Virus record (IMG/VR): IMGVR_UViG_3300030331_005816
Span: 1 to 64,000 of that record
From: a virus
Length of the DNA: 64,000 bases
Direction: 5' to 3' (one strand)
Each line of letters begins with the position of its first letter. Position 1 is the first letter of the stretch. Shown piece by piece: positions 30,975-41,365 of this stretch. The position numbers and the translations under genes are program-made. The notes under the pieces are model-generated. The model was given only the letters and a program-made list of their open reading frames with translations, was not told where the DNA came from and made no database searches.

Positions 30975-31638
30975 GAATCATTATTTTACACAAGAACATG
31001 AAGATGCAATCGTAAGATATGCACAAATTACTTGTATAAGAGAAAGAACAGAGCTTTATGTAAGATGGATTGAGCCAGCCTTTAATGAAATGGTTGATAA
31101 AATTGTCTTTACATATAAGTTTACTAATTTGCCAAACATAGATTTGCTGCGAGACGAGTGCAAAATTTGGCTAATGACGATTCTTGATAAATACGATCAA
31201 AGTAAGGGCTCGAAAGCATTTTCGTATTTTTCAGTTATCACTAAAAATTGGTTTATTCATAAAGTTAAAAAACAACAAAAACAAAATAGAACTGAAGTTA
31301 ACATTGACAACATAGCAAAAAACTATGAAGAAAAGTATTTGTCAACTGAGGAGTCGTATCTTTCTGAAAGAGAGAAAGACGAATTTTGGATTAAGTTTTA
31401 TGAAGAATTAAAATCTTGGGACACTAATACTATGAAAGAAAATGATTTAAAAGTTTATAAAGCAATATGTGTTTTATTTGAATCAAAAGACGACATCGAT
31501 ATTTTTAACAAGAAAGCTATTTATTTATACTTGCGAGAGTTAACAGGCTTAAACACCAAGCAGGTTGTAAATTCTCTTAAAAAGTTTAAAACTAAATATT
31601 ACAATTTTAGTGCTAACTGGAAAAACGGAAACATATGA
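30925..31638 (+). CDS. 55: T4 gp55-like late sigma factor
   Basis: A 237-residue protein related to T4 gp55, the phage sigma factor that directs RNA polymerase to late promoters. After a basic N-terminus, a sigma region-2-like segment reads LMTILDKYDQSKGSKAFSYFSVITKNWFIHKVKKQQK (about residues 78-115), the signature FSYF-x-I-x2-NWFI pattern. The remainder is helical. Starts at 30925 or 30931 (both ATG) are possible. The position just before the virion module fits. I could not see a repeated late-promoter motif with confidence in this window. Confidence 0.82.
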   Translation: MRMTTETPKRKRRKRRKNHYFTQEHEDAIVRYAQITCIRERTELYVRWIEPAFNEMVDKIVFTYKFTNLPNIDLLRDECKIWLMTILDKYDQSKGSKAFSYFSVITKNWFIHKVKKQQKQNRTEVNIDNIAKNYEEKYLSTEESYLSEREKDEFWIKFYEELKSWDTNTMKENDLKVYKAICVLFESKDDIDIFNKKAIYLYLRELTGLNTKQVVNSLKKFKTKYYNFSANWKNGNI

Positions 31639-31937
31639 GTAATAAAGATTTAGACACCTTAATGGCTGAAGCTCTCGGTAACATACGAAATGATCGTAAA
31701 GTTGCCCGGGAGTTTTTGAATGAGATAGCTAACATTATATCTACAGATCCTGATCAAAACAAGTACTTAAGTCCCGTTGCAGCCAAGCACATCGAAACCT
31801 TGCAAAGGTCAAATGAACAGCTTGTTAAGATTATTTCAATTCAATCTAAAAAACCAGAAGCTGATTTTGAATTATCAGAAAATGATAAAGAAAATCTGTT
31901 TGATATGATTCAAAACCAAGCAGTGGAGGATAACTGA
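31635..31937 (+). CDS. Small hypothetical phage protein
   Basis: A 100-residue, helical, charged protein beginning in an ATGA overlap with the sigma-factor gene. Residues 20-60 contain REFLNEIANIISTDPDQNKYLSPVAAKHIETLQRSNEQLVKI, a pattern I associate with conserved proteins next to gp55 in marine T4-like phages. The stop overlaps the next ATG. Function unknown; a role in late transcription or assembly is possible. Confidence 0.6.
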   Translation: MSNKDLDTLMAEALGNIRNDRKVAREFLNEIANIISTDPDQNKYLSPVAAKHIETLQRSNEQLVKIISIQSKKPEADFELSENDKENLFDMIQNQAVEDN

Positions 31938-33307
31938 TGGCATTTGGTATTGATAATATTATAGATGCTACTGAAACAACCACAGGTGAGGCTGGTCTTG
32001 ATATGCTGGCAGAGGCTGTAGCTAATTCTGGTGTCGGCAAAAAAGACAAATTAGAAGGAAAAGATCAGTTTAATGCTGTTGTGATCTTTTCTGTTTTGCC
32101 TGATGGTAGAACATTTTCTACTACTTCGCTGTCAGCAATGTTAGGAACTGATATCACATTTGGCACTGATTCAAATCCTTCTGATTCGGGTTTTGCCGGC
32201 TACAGGGTTAGAATTACTGATGAGGACAATCCTCATGCCTTTTATCCGATGCCATGTCCGATTGATACAACCGCACCCGGTGCACCATCTATAGCAAATA
32301 AAATAATTGGTGGAATGCACACAATGGCTCTTGTTAGTTCAGATATAAAGTTGACACCCGGCGATAAAATTATTATAAAACTTAGAAAGCTAAATGGCAA
32401 TTATGATTTGAAATATGCTCATTTTATTAGTCGCACTGGCAAAGATCAAGATTATTTTACCAAACAACAAAATAGAAATTCACAAGAATCATGTCAAAAA
32501 CTTGGCGATGTATTTACTTTAGATGCAACGAAATATTTGGACGGCTCACCAAACAAAGTAATACAATCAACTTATACTGGACTAGGGGGAACTGGACTTC
32601 AACTTATAAATGGTGAACTTCCTCCTAATTTATTGGTAGAGCCAGATCCCAGATACACTAATTTCCCAACAGGATTTAAAATTTTAGTTGACTGTAAAAC
32701 TGATTGGGATAATTTGGCTAAAAAATACACCGAAGTTTTTGGTAGAAAAATACAACCATCCGGCCCAGCTTCTGGTTTTCGCAGTTTATCAAGTCAAGTA
32801 TCCACATATGCCCGGGCACCATTAACCGTTAATTCAGCCGGCCGTCCAGTTCGTGCTGCAGCCACCCCCGGGTCGGGAAGACCCCCAACTCATGGTTTTG
32901 CAACTGCAGTAGACATAAACAGAAAAACACAACCCGGCGACACCGCGGTTGCAGCTAAAATACCAGCACTAAAAAAGAAACAAGATGAACTTAAAGCTGC
33001 TGGCATCACAAGATCAATATCATATATATGGTTATTTCTTAATGCTCCTGCATTCAATTGGGGAAATCCTTCATGGGCCCAAAAACCCGAAGCATCTACA
33101 GTTCTTGGGAGACCATGTGTTCCACCTCCGGGTAAAAAATGCGGTAGTAAGATTGAACCATGGCATTGGGAGTGGGGTGGATATTCAACTGTATTTTCAA
33201 ATACTATAAAGGTAGATAAGCCGCCACCCGGTGCATCAGATCCATTAGGATCCGACCCGCTTGACCCTGAATTAGATGATCTTGGTCAACCTGAACGAGT
33301 TACATAA
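31937..33307 (+). CDS. Virion protein with M15 peptidase domain
   Basis: A 456-residue protein. The N-terminal 200 residues are unassigned and probably bind to the tail. The C-terminal region is an M15 D,D-carboxypeptidase/endopeptidase (VanY-like): SGFRSLSSQ, PPTHGFATAVDIN with His319 and Asp326 as zinc ligands, and EPWHWEW with Glu407 as base and His410 as the third ligand. There is no signal peptide, and it is next to structural genes, so it is probably a tail-associated peptidoglycan hydrolase used for entry rather than a lysin. The segment between the motifs contains a proline-glycine-rich insert (about 300-320). Confidence 0.85.
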   Translation: MAFGIDNIIDATETTTGEAGLDMLAEAVANSGVGKKDKLEGKDQFNAVVIFSVLPDGRTFSTTSLSAMLGTDITFGTDSNPSDSGFAGYRVRITDEDNPHAFYPMPCPIDTTAPGAPSIANKIIGGMHTMALVSSDIKLTPGDKIIIKLRKLNGNYDLKYAHFISRTGKDQDYFTKQQNRNSQESCQKLGDVFTLDATKYLDGSPNKVIQSTYTGLGGTGLQLINGELPPNLLVEPDPRYTNFPTGFKILVDCKTDWDNLAKKYTEVFGRKIQPSGPASGFRSLSSQVSTYARAPLTVNSAGRPVRAAATPGSGRPPTHGFATAVDINRKTQPGDTAVAAKIPALKKKQDELKAAGITRSISYIWLFLNAPAFNWGNPSWAQKPEASTVLGRPCVPPPGKKCGSKIEPWHWEWGGYSTVFSNTIKVDKPPPGASDPLGSDPLDPELDDLGQPERVT

Positions 33308-33325
33308 GATCCAATAGAGAGTTAA

Positions 33326-34468
33326 ATGTCTAAAAAGCAAGAAAAGATTTTTAAAAGGGTTAAAAAGAAAGCACAACGACCCGAATATATATCAAAATTA
33401 AAAAGCGATCTTAATAGAACTGAAGAATTAGCTCAAGATGTAATTCAAAGTTCCGGTGAACCAACGATTAACGATGCGATCAGAGAGGGTATTCCTGCAG
33501 ATCTACCAGTTAACCCACCTCTTGAGACATTGCAAGATAAAATTGATCTTGGTCAGCCAATTCAATTTTCTGAAAATGGTATATTCCACACAGCTATCCC
33601 ATTACAAACAATAAATTATAAAACTAAACCAAATGAAAAAGTCATTCAAAACGAAGGTTCATATATTGTTTTGGGCACTGATGGTGACAAGGGAACTGAA
33701 AGTGGATACGGTGCCATTGGTTCTAATAGGGCGAATTCAATAGATTTGGTCGTTGGTAGAATGTCCTCTGCTCGCGATGGAAAAGGCCCTAAAGGTTCTG
33801 ATACATTAAAAGGTGCTTATGTTGATGATTCATACTTTGCTGATGCGGCGAGAATCAACATTAGTCAACTAACCGATATTGATAAATCATTCGGACTCTC
33901 AGAGACAAACACACCTCAGTCAGTTGCTCGTTCAGGAATTGGCATAAAAGCCGATGCAGTCAGAATTATTGGCAGAGAAGGAATTAAAATTGTAACAGGT
34001 AGAGCGGATGGTCCATCAGGTTTTGGTAGAAAAGGTGAGACTAATTCTTTAGGTGGCAAAATTGCTGAGTCTGCTCCAACAATTGATTTAATTGCAGGTA
34101 ATAATACTGGTAATATTAAAGTTTGGGGAGGTTTGTTTCAGCCTGTTGAAATGATACCAAATCTACAACCAGCAGTTAAAGGGTATATTACTCGTGATGC
34201 ATTTAGAGATTTAGGCAACATTGTTGATGAATTATGGTCTGCCGTTTATGCACTTACTCTTTCTCAAATTACATTTAACGGTGTTCTGGGTGCTGATCCA
34301 TTTAGACCATGGGTACCACCCGGTGCCGTAGCTGCAACAACTTCTCAAGTTTTATTTGTTATGAATTCTCTTTATCATACAAGAGTAAACAAAAATATGT
34401 GGGAATTCAACTACTTATATCCGTTCGGTTATAAGTTTATTTGCAGCAGGAATGTCAACATAACATAG
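33326..34468 (+). CDS. Virion structural protein (baseplate hub-like)
   Basis: A 380-residue protein with regions of repeated beta content. The motif GIGIKADAVRIIGREGIKIVTGR (about residues 210-230) and the following TIDLIAGNNTGNIKVWGG resemble beta-prism/spike-like regions of baseplate hub or VgrG/gp5-type proteins in marine phages, and the C-terminus is hydrophobic and aromatic (ALTLSQITFNGVLG). The assignment is by appearance and by location between the M15 peptidase and the 2159-residue protein. Confidence 0.6.
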   Translation: MSKKQEKIFKRVKKKAQRPEYISKLKSDLNRTEELAQDVIQSSGEPTINDAIREGIPADLPVNPPLETLQDKIDLGQPIQFSENGIFHTAIPLQTINYKTKPNEKVIQNEGSYIVLGTDGDKGTESGYGAIGSNRANSIDLVVGRMSSARDGKGPKGSDTLKGAYVDDSYFADAARINISQLTDIDKSFGLSETNTPQSVARSGIGIKADAVRIIGREGIKIVTGRADGPSGFGRKGETNSLGGKIAESAPTIDLIAGNNTGNIKVWGGLFQPVEMIPNLQPAVKGYITRDAFRDLGNIVDELWSAVYALTLSQITFNGVLGADPFRPWVPPGAVAATTSQVLFVMNSLYHTRVNKNMWEFNYLYPFGYKFICSRNVNIT

Positions 34469-34475
34469 GTATAAA

Positions 34476-37400
34476 ATGGCAGAAGAAAAACCACATTCAA
34501 GTTCAACATTAGTGCCCGAGGCATCAGATCCTCCAAGCTCTGGAACATCACCATTCCTGCCTTATCAGGATCCTAATGGCGATGGTCTTCCTGATGTTTG
34601 TGATGTGGAAGTTGCCCCGGCCCAACAAATTTGTAAAGATTGTATACCCAATCCGAGTGCAATTGTCAGAGATTGGAGAAGAACTGATCAAGACAGTCCA
34701 TTTTTAAATGCAAAAATATGCAAATATCAAATTTGCTTCAATACACCAGAGACGACAACAGGCTTTGTTAATGGAATGTCAGAAGAAGAGGCTGATCGGG
34801 CCCTTAATGATTTGTATGAAAAGTATGCAGAACCAGCACTTATAGCTTTATTGGAAGGTTTTCAGAAAGACACCGGTGCCGGAATAGTATCTCAAGTTTT
34901 ACCAGCATTAGAATACACCAGTTATGATTTAGATACACGACCAAGTTCAAGACTGAAACTATTATATTCTGTTAATTTTTCTCAAATATTTTCTTTACCA
35001 GAAGAAGATATAAGGAATGAAGACGATCAAACTGATTCAGAAGAAGATATAACAGTTACCTATGAAGCTTCTGATATGGTCACAACTAACATTAGAGTTA
35101 GAAAAGGTTTAAATCTTTATGGAAGATTTTACAAAGTTGGCCGTGCGGTCGAAGGCAAAAAGATACGTGTTAAAGAAACAAACAAACTTTTTGATTTTGA
35201 AAAATACGGTGATAATGCACTATTCACCGGAAAGTCACCTGTTGGGGCATGCTTACGAGATTTAGATGCATGGCTTAACAGTCGCGACTACAATATAACT
35301 GGGATTGGCGGAATATTTAGTGGTTTGGGCGATGACAAAGTTATTAAATTAGATTTTATATTTTCTGCAAAATATAAACTAAAAAAGCTAAAAGTATATA
35401 CTGAAGCTTGCGGAACAAATGAACCCGATGCTACCTACAGTTCCAACAAACTTAAAGCACTAAATGCTAAAGATTCTTGGAAAGATCCAACTGCAGTTGC
35501 TTACTTTGCTAAAATGAAAAGTATTGAACAAGATTTGAGTGCAAGAGTTCCAATACCATTTGAAGAGTTTGTTATAAAGCATACATACCCGGAAGTACTA
35601 ATCGATACTTCTAGAACTGGAGGTGCAACCTCGGAGCAAACCATAGCAAGCTGTGTAGGAGATGCATTAGTAAACGATGCCAAAGAACTTGGCCAAGATA
35701 TATTTGATGATGTGTTTAGTTTGGCAGATGCAATTGCTTACAAGTTTCACAAGAACTTGTGCCAATCTGACCCAACTAAAGTTGACGAAGAGGCAATATT
35801 AAAAGGTCTTAACATCGGTGGTCCTGCTGGCCCAATATCTGATGTATATAATATGGCTAAAAATCAAGCTCTCAAAGAAGTAGAATCACAAGATTCAGCC
35901 TTCGCCGAACTTTGTTTTAGGATGATATCTATTGGCACATCTGGAGTTGCATGTGGCTTATCACCACTGCAACAGCTTGATCAGATGTATGCGGAAGGAC
36001 TTGATAGGGCTGGTATATGTGGTCTTATGGATCTGTTTTTAGAAGCACTTCAGTGTTTATTCAAGGGCTTAACATTAGAGGAAGCACTAGCATCAATTGT
36101 TAGAGCAGCTTTAAATGCTATGGGTGTAAGACAGATTGGTGAACTGTTTATTGGATTACCACCTGATAAGCAAGCTGAACTAGAAAGAGTAGTAAATCAA
36201 AAACTAGAATCAGGCGATATTTTTTCCGAAGGTTCTGCCGGTCAATCTACATCAGATATACTTGCTGGTAAACAAAACGCACCAGACCCTGTAATTCTTA
36301 AAAAGTTTAAAAATAAAAAACCATGGAACGATAAAGACTATGTTGAAAAAGAGGAAAGTAATAAAAGAGCTGACAATTATGGCAACATGGTTGCATCAAA
36401 AGCCCCCGGCCGGCCCGCTGATGACTCTAGAGAAAGAAGAACTATTGGTCAAAAATTAGAATCACCTCTTGGAAATGATTATCAAACTAACAATGTCATT
36501 TTAAATGCTTACATCGAAGCACTTATGGAAGTATATCAAGACAACTATCTTGAATTAATAGACTTTTTAAATAAATTTCCCGGTGCCAAATTGATAACAA
36601 ATGTTATTGCATTCATGGATTGCCCAACACCACCTCTTTTCAACCCCGGGTTCGACGACTTCTTTAAAAGCCTACAATTACCTTTCTGTAGAAATATTGC
36701 AGCCCCAACTTTCCCCCGGTGGGAAAATCCGTTTCTTTATATACCACAACTTACAGATGTATTGAAAGCTATTTTCGCTGCCCTTAAAAAATTAGTTCTT
36801 TGTATCATTATGAAGGTTATAGTAACTATACTTTCCAAGGTGTGCGAAATCATTGGTGATGCTATCTGTAAAGCCATCGAGTTAGCCGGTAAGGTAACTG
36901 CCGGCTTACTGACAGGAAATACAGATTTAGCTGGTATTCTTAGAGAAGCAATTTGTGGGCCGGATGCTACAGACGAACAAATTAATGCTACAGCCATAGA
37001 TTTAATGGCTAATTTTGGTGTTGGCGGTGCTGCATTCTCGGATCCTGAAAGAACATTTAGTTTTTTCGGAGATGTTATCAATAACTCGAATCGACAAGAG
37101 GGACTGCAACTTATGATTGATGGCCCTAGTGATGAACAAATAAGAATTGCGGATACACTACTGGAAGAAGAATATCAAGAATTCCGAGAGGCTTTACCCA
37201 ACCGCTCTTCAATTAGATCAATGTTTGAGGGTATATCAAATGTTGTGCCGGAAAGAAACAAAGATGAAATTAGGGCCGCTCTTGAAATGTCAGCCGATGA
37301 GCTTCTGCTACCAGCGAACCCTACCATTTGTGCAACTCCTGAAGATATCGAAAACTTTGAAAAGGTTAGATGCGATTTGCTAGCTGGTAGAATGTCACCA

Positions 37401-40400
37401 GAACAATGTAAAGTTCAATCTGATCGTGCAAGAGATAAATTATTAGAAGATGCAAACGACATACAAAGAGTCATTAATGAAGGATTTGGTTCGGCACTTG
37501 AAAATGAGATGCCGCCTATTTTCTCAGATCCGGGCTGCGAAAATGGACTACTACCATTCGAGCCTGAAGAATCAATAAAAACTGCGACGGGTGCTTTAAA
37601 AGGTGATATGGAAAGTCTACAGATTGCTTTTACCGACGATATGCTTGGTAATGGTGGATTGTTTGCCGGCGACGATGATTGGGGTATGATTAATATGATA
37701 TTATCAGATACATTTGCCAATCCTTATACAGCACACCAAAGAAAAACTGCTAATAGTAGAAGGTTTGTAGATTTTTATCTTCCAAGTGATGATGAAGATG
37801 ATGGTAATATTGCTAGCGAGAAAAGACAAAAAGGTGCATATCCACAATATGTTGCTGAATGGTTAAAATATCAATTTGAAGCTTCTAATCGTGTGGTAGA
37901 CCTCCACAGTTCTTTTGCATTAGGATTTAAAGGCACAAACGATGTACAAGAGTTGGAAGTAAATAGAATATCATTTTCTGATTTGGGATTTGAAGGTTTG
38001 TTTGACACTGATGTCAACTTAGTAGAACTACAGGACTATGGATATAATGTAAATTATAATGTCAATTATGAAAAAGAATTAGTTGCAATACGACGAGCCC
38101 CCCGTAAAAAAACTGCCGACATCACTATGAAGTTTAGAGATAATGCCAAGGGCTACAGGAAAGAACCTAACGGTCAGCCCTCATATGGTTTTAATCTCAA
38201 AGCATATTACTCGGATATACAAGAAGTAGATCGAGAAGACAGACAAGGCTTTTTCAATATACCAAATGACAACATCAGAGTTATAATTGATGAAGCTGTA
38301 CTTGATGATGCTCAAACTAACACATCAGATGTTGTTAGACTTGATCCAAACAGTTCAGTTCCCGCTGCTGTTCCAAATCAACCAACCTTTGAAGAAGATG
38401 CCTTTGTTTATCCAAAACATGAATTTTTTGCTATCGATACAACATTTGAAAATTTAGAAATTGATAGAGTTTTGTTCCCATTACTGTTCGATTCATTTAG
38501 AGATTCAGTTAAAGATTATTCTCCTCAAGTTTATGCTTTGGCAGATTTGACGGGTTTGCCACCTCGACGATGCAAAGTGTTGTATGATACTAACAATACA
38601 AAACTTTTTAAAGAAATAGCAAAAGAAATTGGTAAAAATGAAGAAGCATGGCAATACGGTGCAGAATTCGACGGACTATTGGAAGAAGATTTTGATTACG
38701 GAGTTGTTGTTGACGGTAGATTCGTTGATTACAAAGATCACCAAGTTCAAGAATATGATGACGACGGAAACCGTGCCGGCACCAGATCAGTTCAAAATAG
38801 TGATTCGCTTCTTGGAGTGTCCAGAGATGCATGGAAAAATCAAGACAATCCAGATAAAATCAGAGTCCATTACCTAAATCCTACTCAATTTGGTAATTCA
38901 TACATGTCTCCTTCTCTTTATGTCAAGCCCTTAAAAAACAAGGGTTGGCTTGGAGCCGTTAATCTTATCTTTCCTGAATACTCTCCATGTAAACCAAGAG
39001 AAAATAATTTAATTTCATTTGATACGATTAAGCAAAAAATCGATCAAGTGTATCCAAGAATACCAGAAGATAATCGATTAAAAACAGATCCAGATTGTAC
39101 AACTGAGATGCCATTTAATAGGATATTGTCCAGACCGTCTAGAGCAGGCTTAGAGGCATTGGTAACTGCCACTATTAGAATTTTTACAAGTGTAAGTTAT
39201 ATCAAAAGCATGCCGACTTTCTTAACATTTGCACCAAAATTTAATCAAAACTATAGCAATATATATGCCTCTTATATTATTGAGCTTATTGAAGAGTCAT
39301 GTAAAGAAGCTGGTGGTAACTTTTTAAGTCCTTTTAAGGATGATGAATTTTGGTATGCCTTTTTAGAACAAGCAGTGCAAGTTTACAGTAGAAGATTGGA
39401 TGATGATTTAGATGATAGCATTACCCCAGAGACCGTCCCAGAACATGTAAGGGAGGCAATAGAAAAAATTAATGATATGCAAGAGAACTATAATTATCCA
39501 TCACGGGATGATTTTAAGGATGCTCCTTCTGAGGAAAAGGCAAACTTCCAATCACTTAAAAGCTTTAGGGAAGAAAAAAACCTTGAAGCTGTTCAAAGAA
39601 TGGAAGAGCCTGCTAAATTTATTTTGACAGAGTTAGTGAGAGAACAACTTGAATTTGTTGGCAGTCTTTTTTCAACCAATATTAAACAAGCTGGATTTAC
39701 ACCAAAAGTAATTAATAATGATTATTATCTTCTTGAAAAATTTGCTGCCGGCGGCAGTGACCTTGATTTAGCAAAAGCTGTAAGCTTTGTTGACAGAGTT
39801 GATAATTCAGAATTAGAAAGCATTATAGAGTCAGAGGGCAGTGGCTATACAACAGGCGGCCTGTTTACACTACCAGACGGCACACCATATGCTGGCGACT
39901 ATCATGTTCATATTGATTCTAATGGTAATCCTATTTTCATGGTAGGAGAATATCATGTTGCCTCAGCTCATGATGTTTTGACTCCATATGCTAATAATGT
40001 TAAGGTGGGTTATAAAGACATCAACGGTAATGTGCAAAATATTGGAGATATTTCAAACTATAATGATGAAATTGCTGCCGCCGGTAAAATGTTCTATATA
40101 AAGAAATTTGTAGCCATTAATGGTGAACGTCAAAATGTAGAAGTGGCAGAGAATACGATTAGATCAAGAGGTACTGCTAATATTTCTGCTTACTATCCCG
40201 GCACTATGAGAGTAGTCCGAGAACCAACTAGTAGCAAAGTAGTAGGTATTGATGGTGACTTAGGTGTCCAACATGGACTTGAGTTTGGAATTATTAATAG
40301 TGGAAACCCAGTAAAGATCACCGATGTGCTAATAAATGCCTTGGACTTACCGGTAAATGAATTTGAAGGACCAAAAGCAAACAGTAAACTTTTGTTGTGT

Positions 40401-40955
40401 TTAGTAGATAATCTTAGAGATGATATTAGATTTAGAATGACAGTTGATTATATTTTCTCAATGAAGAAGGCACTTTCATTAAATGCCATTTACAATGATA
40501 TTGGTTTAATGCCGTCAATTGGAGAGTTCACCGTTGATAACAATGACTACAAGTCTAAAAATCTATCTGTTAAACCCGGAGTTAGGGCCGATATCGGCGA
40601 AGATCAGAACGGTAATAGAAAGGTTGTAATCGAATCCACACCCGGTTGGGCTCATGAATCAGATAGAAACGGATTTTTTGCAAGCCCATTTTACAAAAAA
40701 TGGGATGAGTGGGATCAAATATTACTTAGAAAATCAACTAAAAGAATAAAAAAATTATTTAAACCATATTACACAAAAAGAAAGTTTGAAGTGGAAGATG
40801 ATACCGATGCCGGGCCGGGCGAACAGTTCTTGAGTATAACGAAATCTAGATTCACTCCCGTGCCCGGTGGTAATAAAATTTCTTGGTTCAAAAGAAGAAA
40901 GCTTAAACCAAACCCGTTTGATAGTAATGGACAACTCTGCAAAAAACCCAATTAA
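34476..40955 (+). CDS. Giant virion/baseplate protein (2159 aa)
   Basis: A 2159-residue protein of unknown family, the first of two giants in the virion module. Near the N-terminus DPNGDGLPDVCD (residues 32-43) is a calcium-binding thrombospondin-3/dockerin-like loop. Around residues 760-815 lies a strongly hydrophobic run (KLVLCIIMKVIVTILSKV, then CEIIGDAICKAIELAGKV), long enough for membrane insertion. The rest alternates helical and beta regions with many acidic residues. Position immediately before gp25 and gp6 suggests a baseplate/tail hub component or a tape-measure-like protein delivered to the cell; I cannot decide. It follows the previous gene by seven bases. Confidence 0.7.
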   Translation: MAEEKPHSSSTLVPEASDPPSSGTSPFLPYQDPNGDGLPDVCDVEVAPAQQICKDCIPNPSAIVRDWRRTDQDSPFLNAKICKYQICFNTPETTTGFVNGMSEEEADRALNDLYEKYAEPALIALLEGFQKDTGAGIVSQVLPALEYTSYDLDTRPSSRLKLLYSVNFSQIFSLPEEDIRNEDDQTDSEEDITVTYEASDMVTTNIRVRKGLNLYGRFYKVGRAVEGKKIRVKETNKLFDFEKYGDNALFTGKSPVGACLRDLDAWLNSRDYNITGIGGIFSGLGDDKVIKLDFIFSAKYKLKKLKVYTEACGTNEPDATYSSNKLKALNAKDSWKDPTAVAYFAKMKSIEQDLSARVPIPFEEFVIKHTYPEVLIDTSRTGGATSEQTIASCVGDALVNDAKELGQDIFDDVFSLADAIAYKFHKNLCQSDPTKVDEEAILKGLNIGGPAGPISDVYNMAKNQALKEVESQDSAFAELCFRMISIGTSGVACGLSPLQQLDQMYAEGLDRAGICGLMDLFLEALQCLFKGLTLEEALASIVRAALNAMGVRQIGELFIGLPPDKQAELERVVNQKLESGDIFSEGSAGQSTSDILAGKQNAPDPVILKKFKNKKPWNDKDYVEKEESNKRADNYGNMVASKAPGRPADDSRERRTIGQKLESPLGNDYQTNNVILNAYIEALMEVYQDNYLELIDFLNKFPGAKLITNVIAFMDCPTPPLFNPGFDDFFKSLQLPFCRNIAAPTFPRWENPFLYIPQLTDVLKAIFAALKKLVLCIIMKVIVTILSKVCEIIGDAICKAIELAGKVTAGLLTGNTDLAGILREAICGPDATDEQINATAIDLMANFGVGGAAFSDPERTFSFFGDVINNSNRQEGLQLMIDGPSDEQIRIADTLLEEEYQEFREALPNRSSIRSMFEGISNVVPERNKDEIRAALEMSADELLLPANPTICATPEDIENFEKVRCDLLAGRMSPEQCKVQSDRARDKLLEDANDIQRVINEGFGSALENEMPPIFSDPGCENGLLPFEPEESIKTATGALKGDMESLQIAFTDDMLGNGGLFAGDDDWGMINMILSDTFANPYTAHQRKTANSRRFVDFYLPSDDEDDGNIASEKRQKGAYPQYVAEWLKYQFEASNRVVDLHSSFALGFKGTNDVQELEVNRISFSDLGFEGLFDTDVNLVELQDYGYNVNYNVNYEKELVAIRRAPRKKTADITMKFRDNAKGYRKEPNGQPSYGFNLKAYYSDIQEVDREDRQGFFNIPNDNIRVIIDEAVLDDAQTNTSDVVRLDPNSSVPAAVPNQPTFEEDAFVYPKHEFFAIDTTFENLEIDRVLFPLLFDSFRDSVKDYSPQVYALADLTGLPPRRCKVLYDTNNTKLFKEIAKEIGKNEEAWQYGAEFDGLLEEDFDYGVVVDGRFVDYKDHQVQEYDDDGNRAGTRSVQNSDSLLGVSRDAWKNQDNPDKIRVHYLNPTQFGNSYMSPSLYVKPLKNKGWLGAVNLIFPEYSPCKPRENNLISFDTIKQKIDQVYPRIPEDNRLKTDPDCTTEMPFNRILSRPSRAGLEALVTATIRIFTSVSYIKSMPTFLTFAPKFNQNYSNIYASYIIELIEESCKEAGGNFLSPFKDDEFWYAFLEQAVQVYSRRLDDDLDDSITPETVPEHVREAIEKINDMQENYNYPSRDDFKDAPSEEKANFQSLKSFREEKNLEAVQRMEEPAKFILTELVREQLEFVGSLFSTNIKQAGFTPKVINNDYYLLEKFAAGGSDLDLAKAVSFVDRVDNSELESIIESEGSGYTTGGLFTLPDGTPYAGDYHVHIDSNGNPIFMVGEYHVASAHDVLTPYANNVKVGYKDINGNVQNIGDISNYNDEIAAAGKMFYIKKFVAINGERQNVEVAENTIRSRGTANISAYYPGTMRVVREPTSSKVVGIDGDLGVQHGLEFGIINSGNPVKITDVLINALDLPVNEFEGPKANSKLLLCLVDNLRDDIRFRMTVDYIFSMKKALSLNAIYNDIGLMPSIGEFTVDNNDYKSKNLSVKPGVRADIGEDQNGNRKVVIESTPGWAHESDRNGFFASPFYKKWDEWDQILLRKSTKRIKKLFKPYYTKRKFEVEDDTDAGPGEQFLSITKSRFTPVPGGNKISWFKRRKLKPNPFDSNGQLCKKPN

Positions 40956-40982
40956 GTATATTTAGTACAGTAGGATAACAAT

Positions 40983-41351
40983 ATGTCTTCGTTAGCAATA
41001 AAATTACCTTTGATAAGAGATGATATAGATGGCTTTGAAACAGTAAAATCATTTCGTAGTTTAGTAAAACAAAATTTTAAAATGTTGCTCTTAACTGATC
41101 AAGGTGAAAGAGTAATGGAACCCAATTATGGTGTTGGGTTAAAAAAATATTTATTTGAAAACTTTGATCAATCTACTTTTTCAAGAATTGAAACAGACAT
41201 ACTTGAACAAGTATCAATATACATGCCGATAGTGGCAATACAAGAAATATCTTTTCAACCATCAGATAGGTTCAGCAATAGGCTGAACATTAAAATAGCT
41301 TATGCTATCCCTGAGATTGCTGCGAAAGATTTGCTGCAATTTACTATTTAA
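40983..41351 (+). CDS. 25: Baseplate wedge subunit, gp25-like
   Basis: A 122-residue protein of the GPW/gp25 family. The family signature LLLTDQGERVMEPNYGVGLKKYLFEN is at about residues 36-61, where the family has 'T-x2-GER-x-x-P-x-x-G'. T4 gp25 is 132 residues. It is a wedge protein of contractile-tail baseplates and the one conserved across T4-like phages, type VI secretion and pyocins. It begins 28 bases after the 2159-aa gene, preceded by a GTAGGATAAC ribosome site, and is followed by gp6. Confidence 0.92.
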   Translation: MSSLAIKLPLIRDDIDGFETVKSFRSLVKQNFKMLLLTDQGERVMEPNYGVGLKKYLFENFDQSTFSRIETDILEQVSIYMPIVAIQEISFQPSDRFSNRLNIKIAYAIPEIAAKDLLQFTI

Positions 41352-41365
41352 ATTGAGGATTTAGA

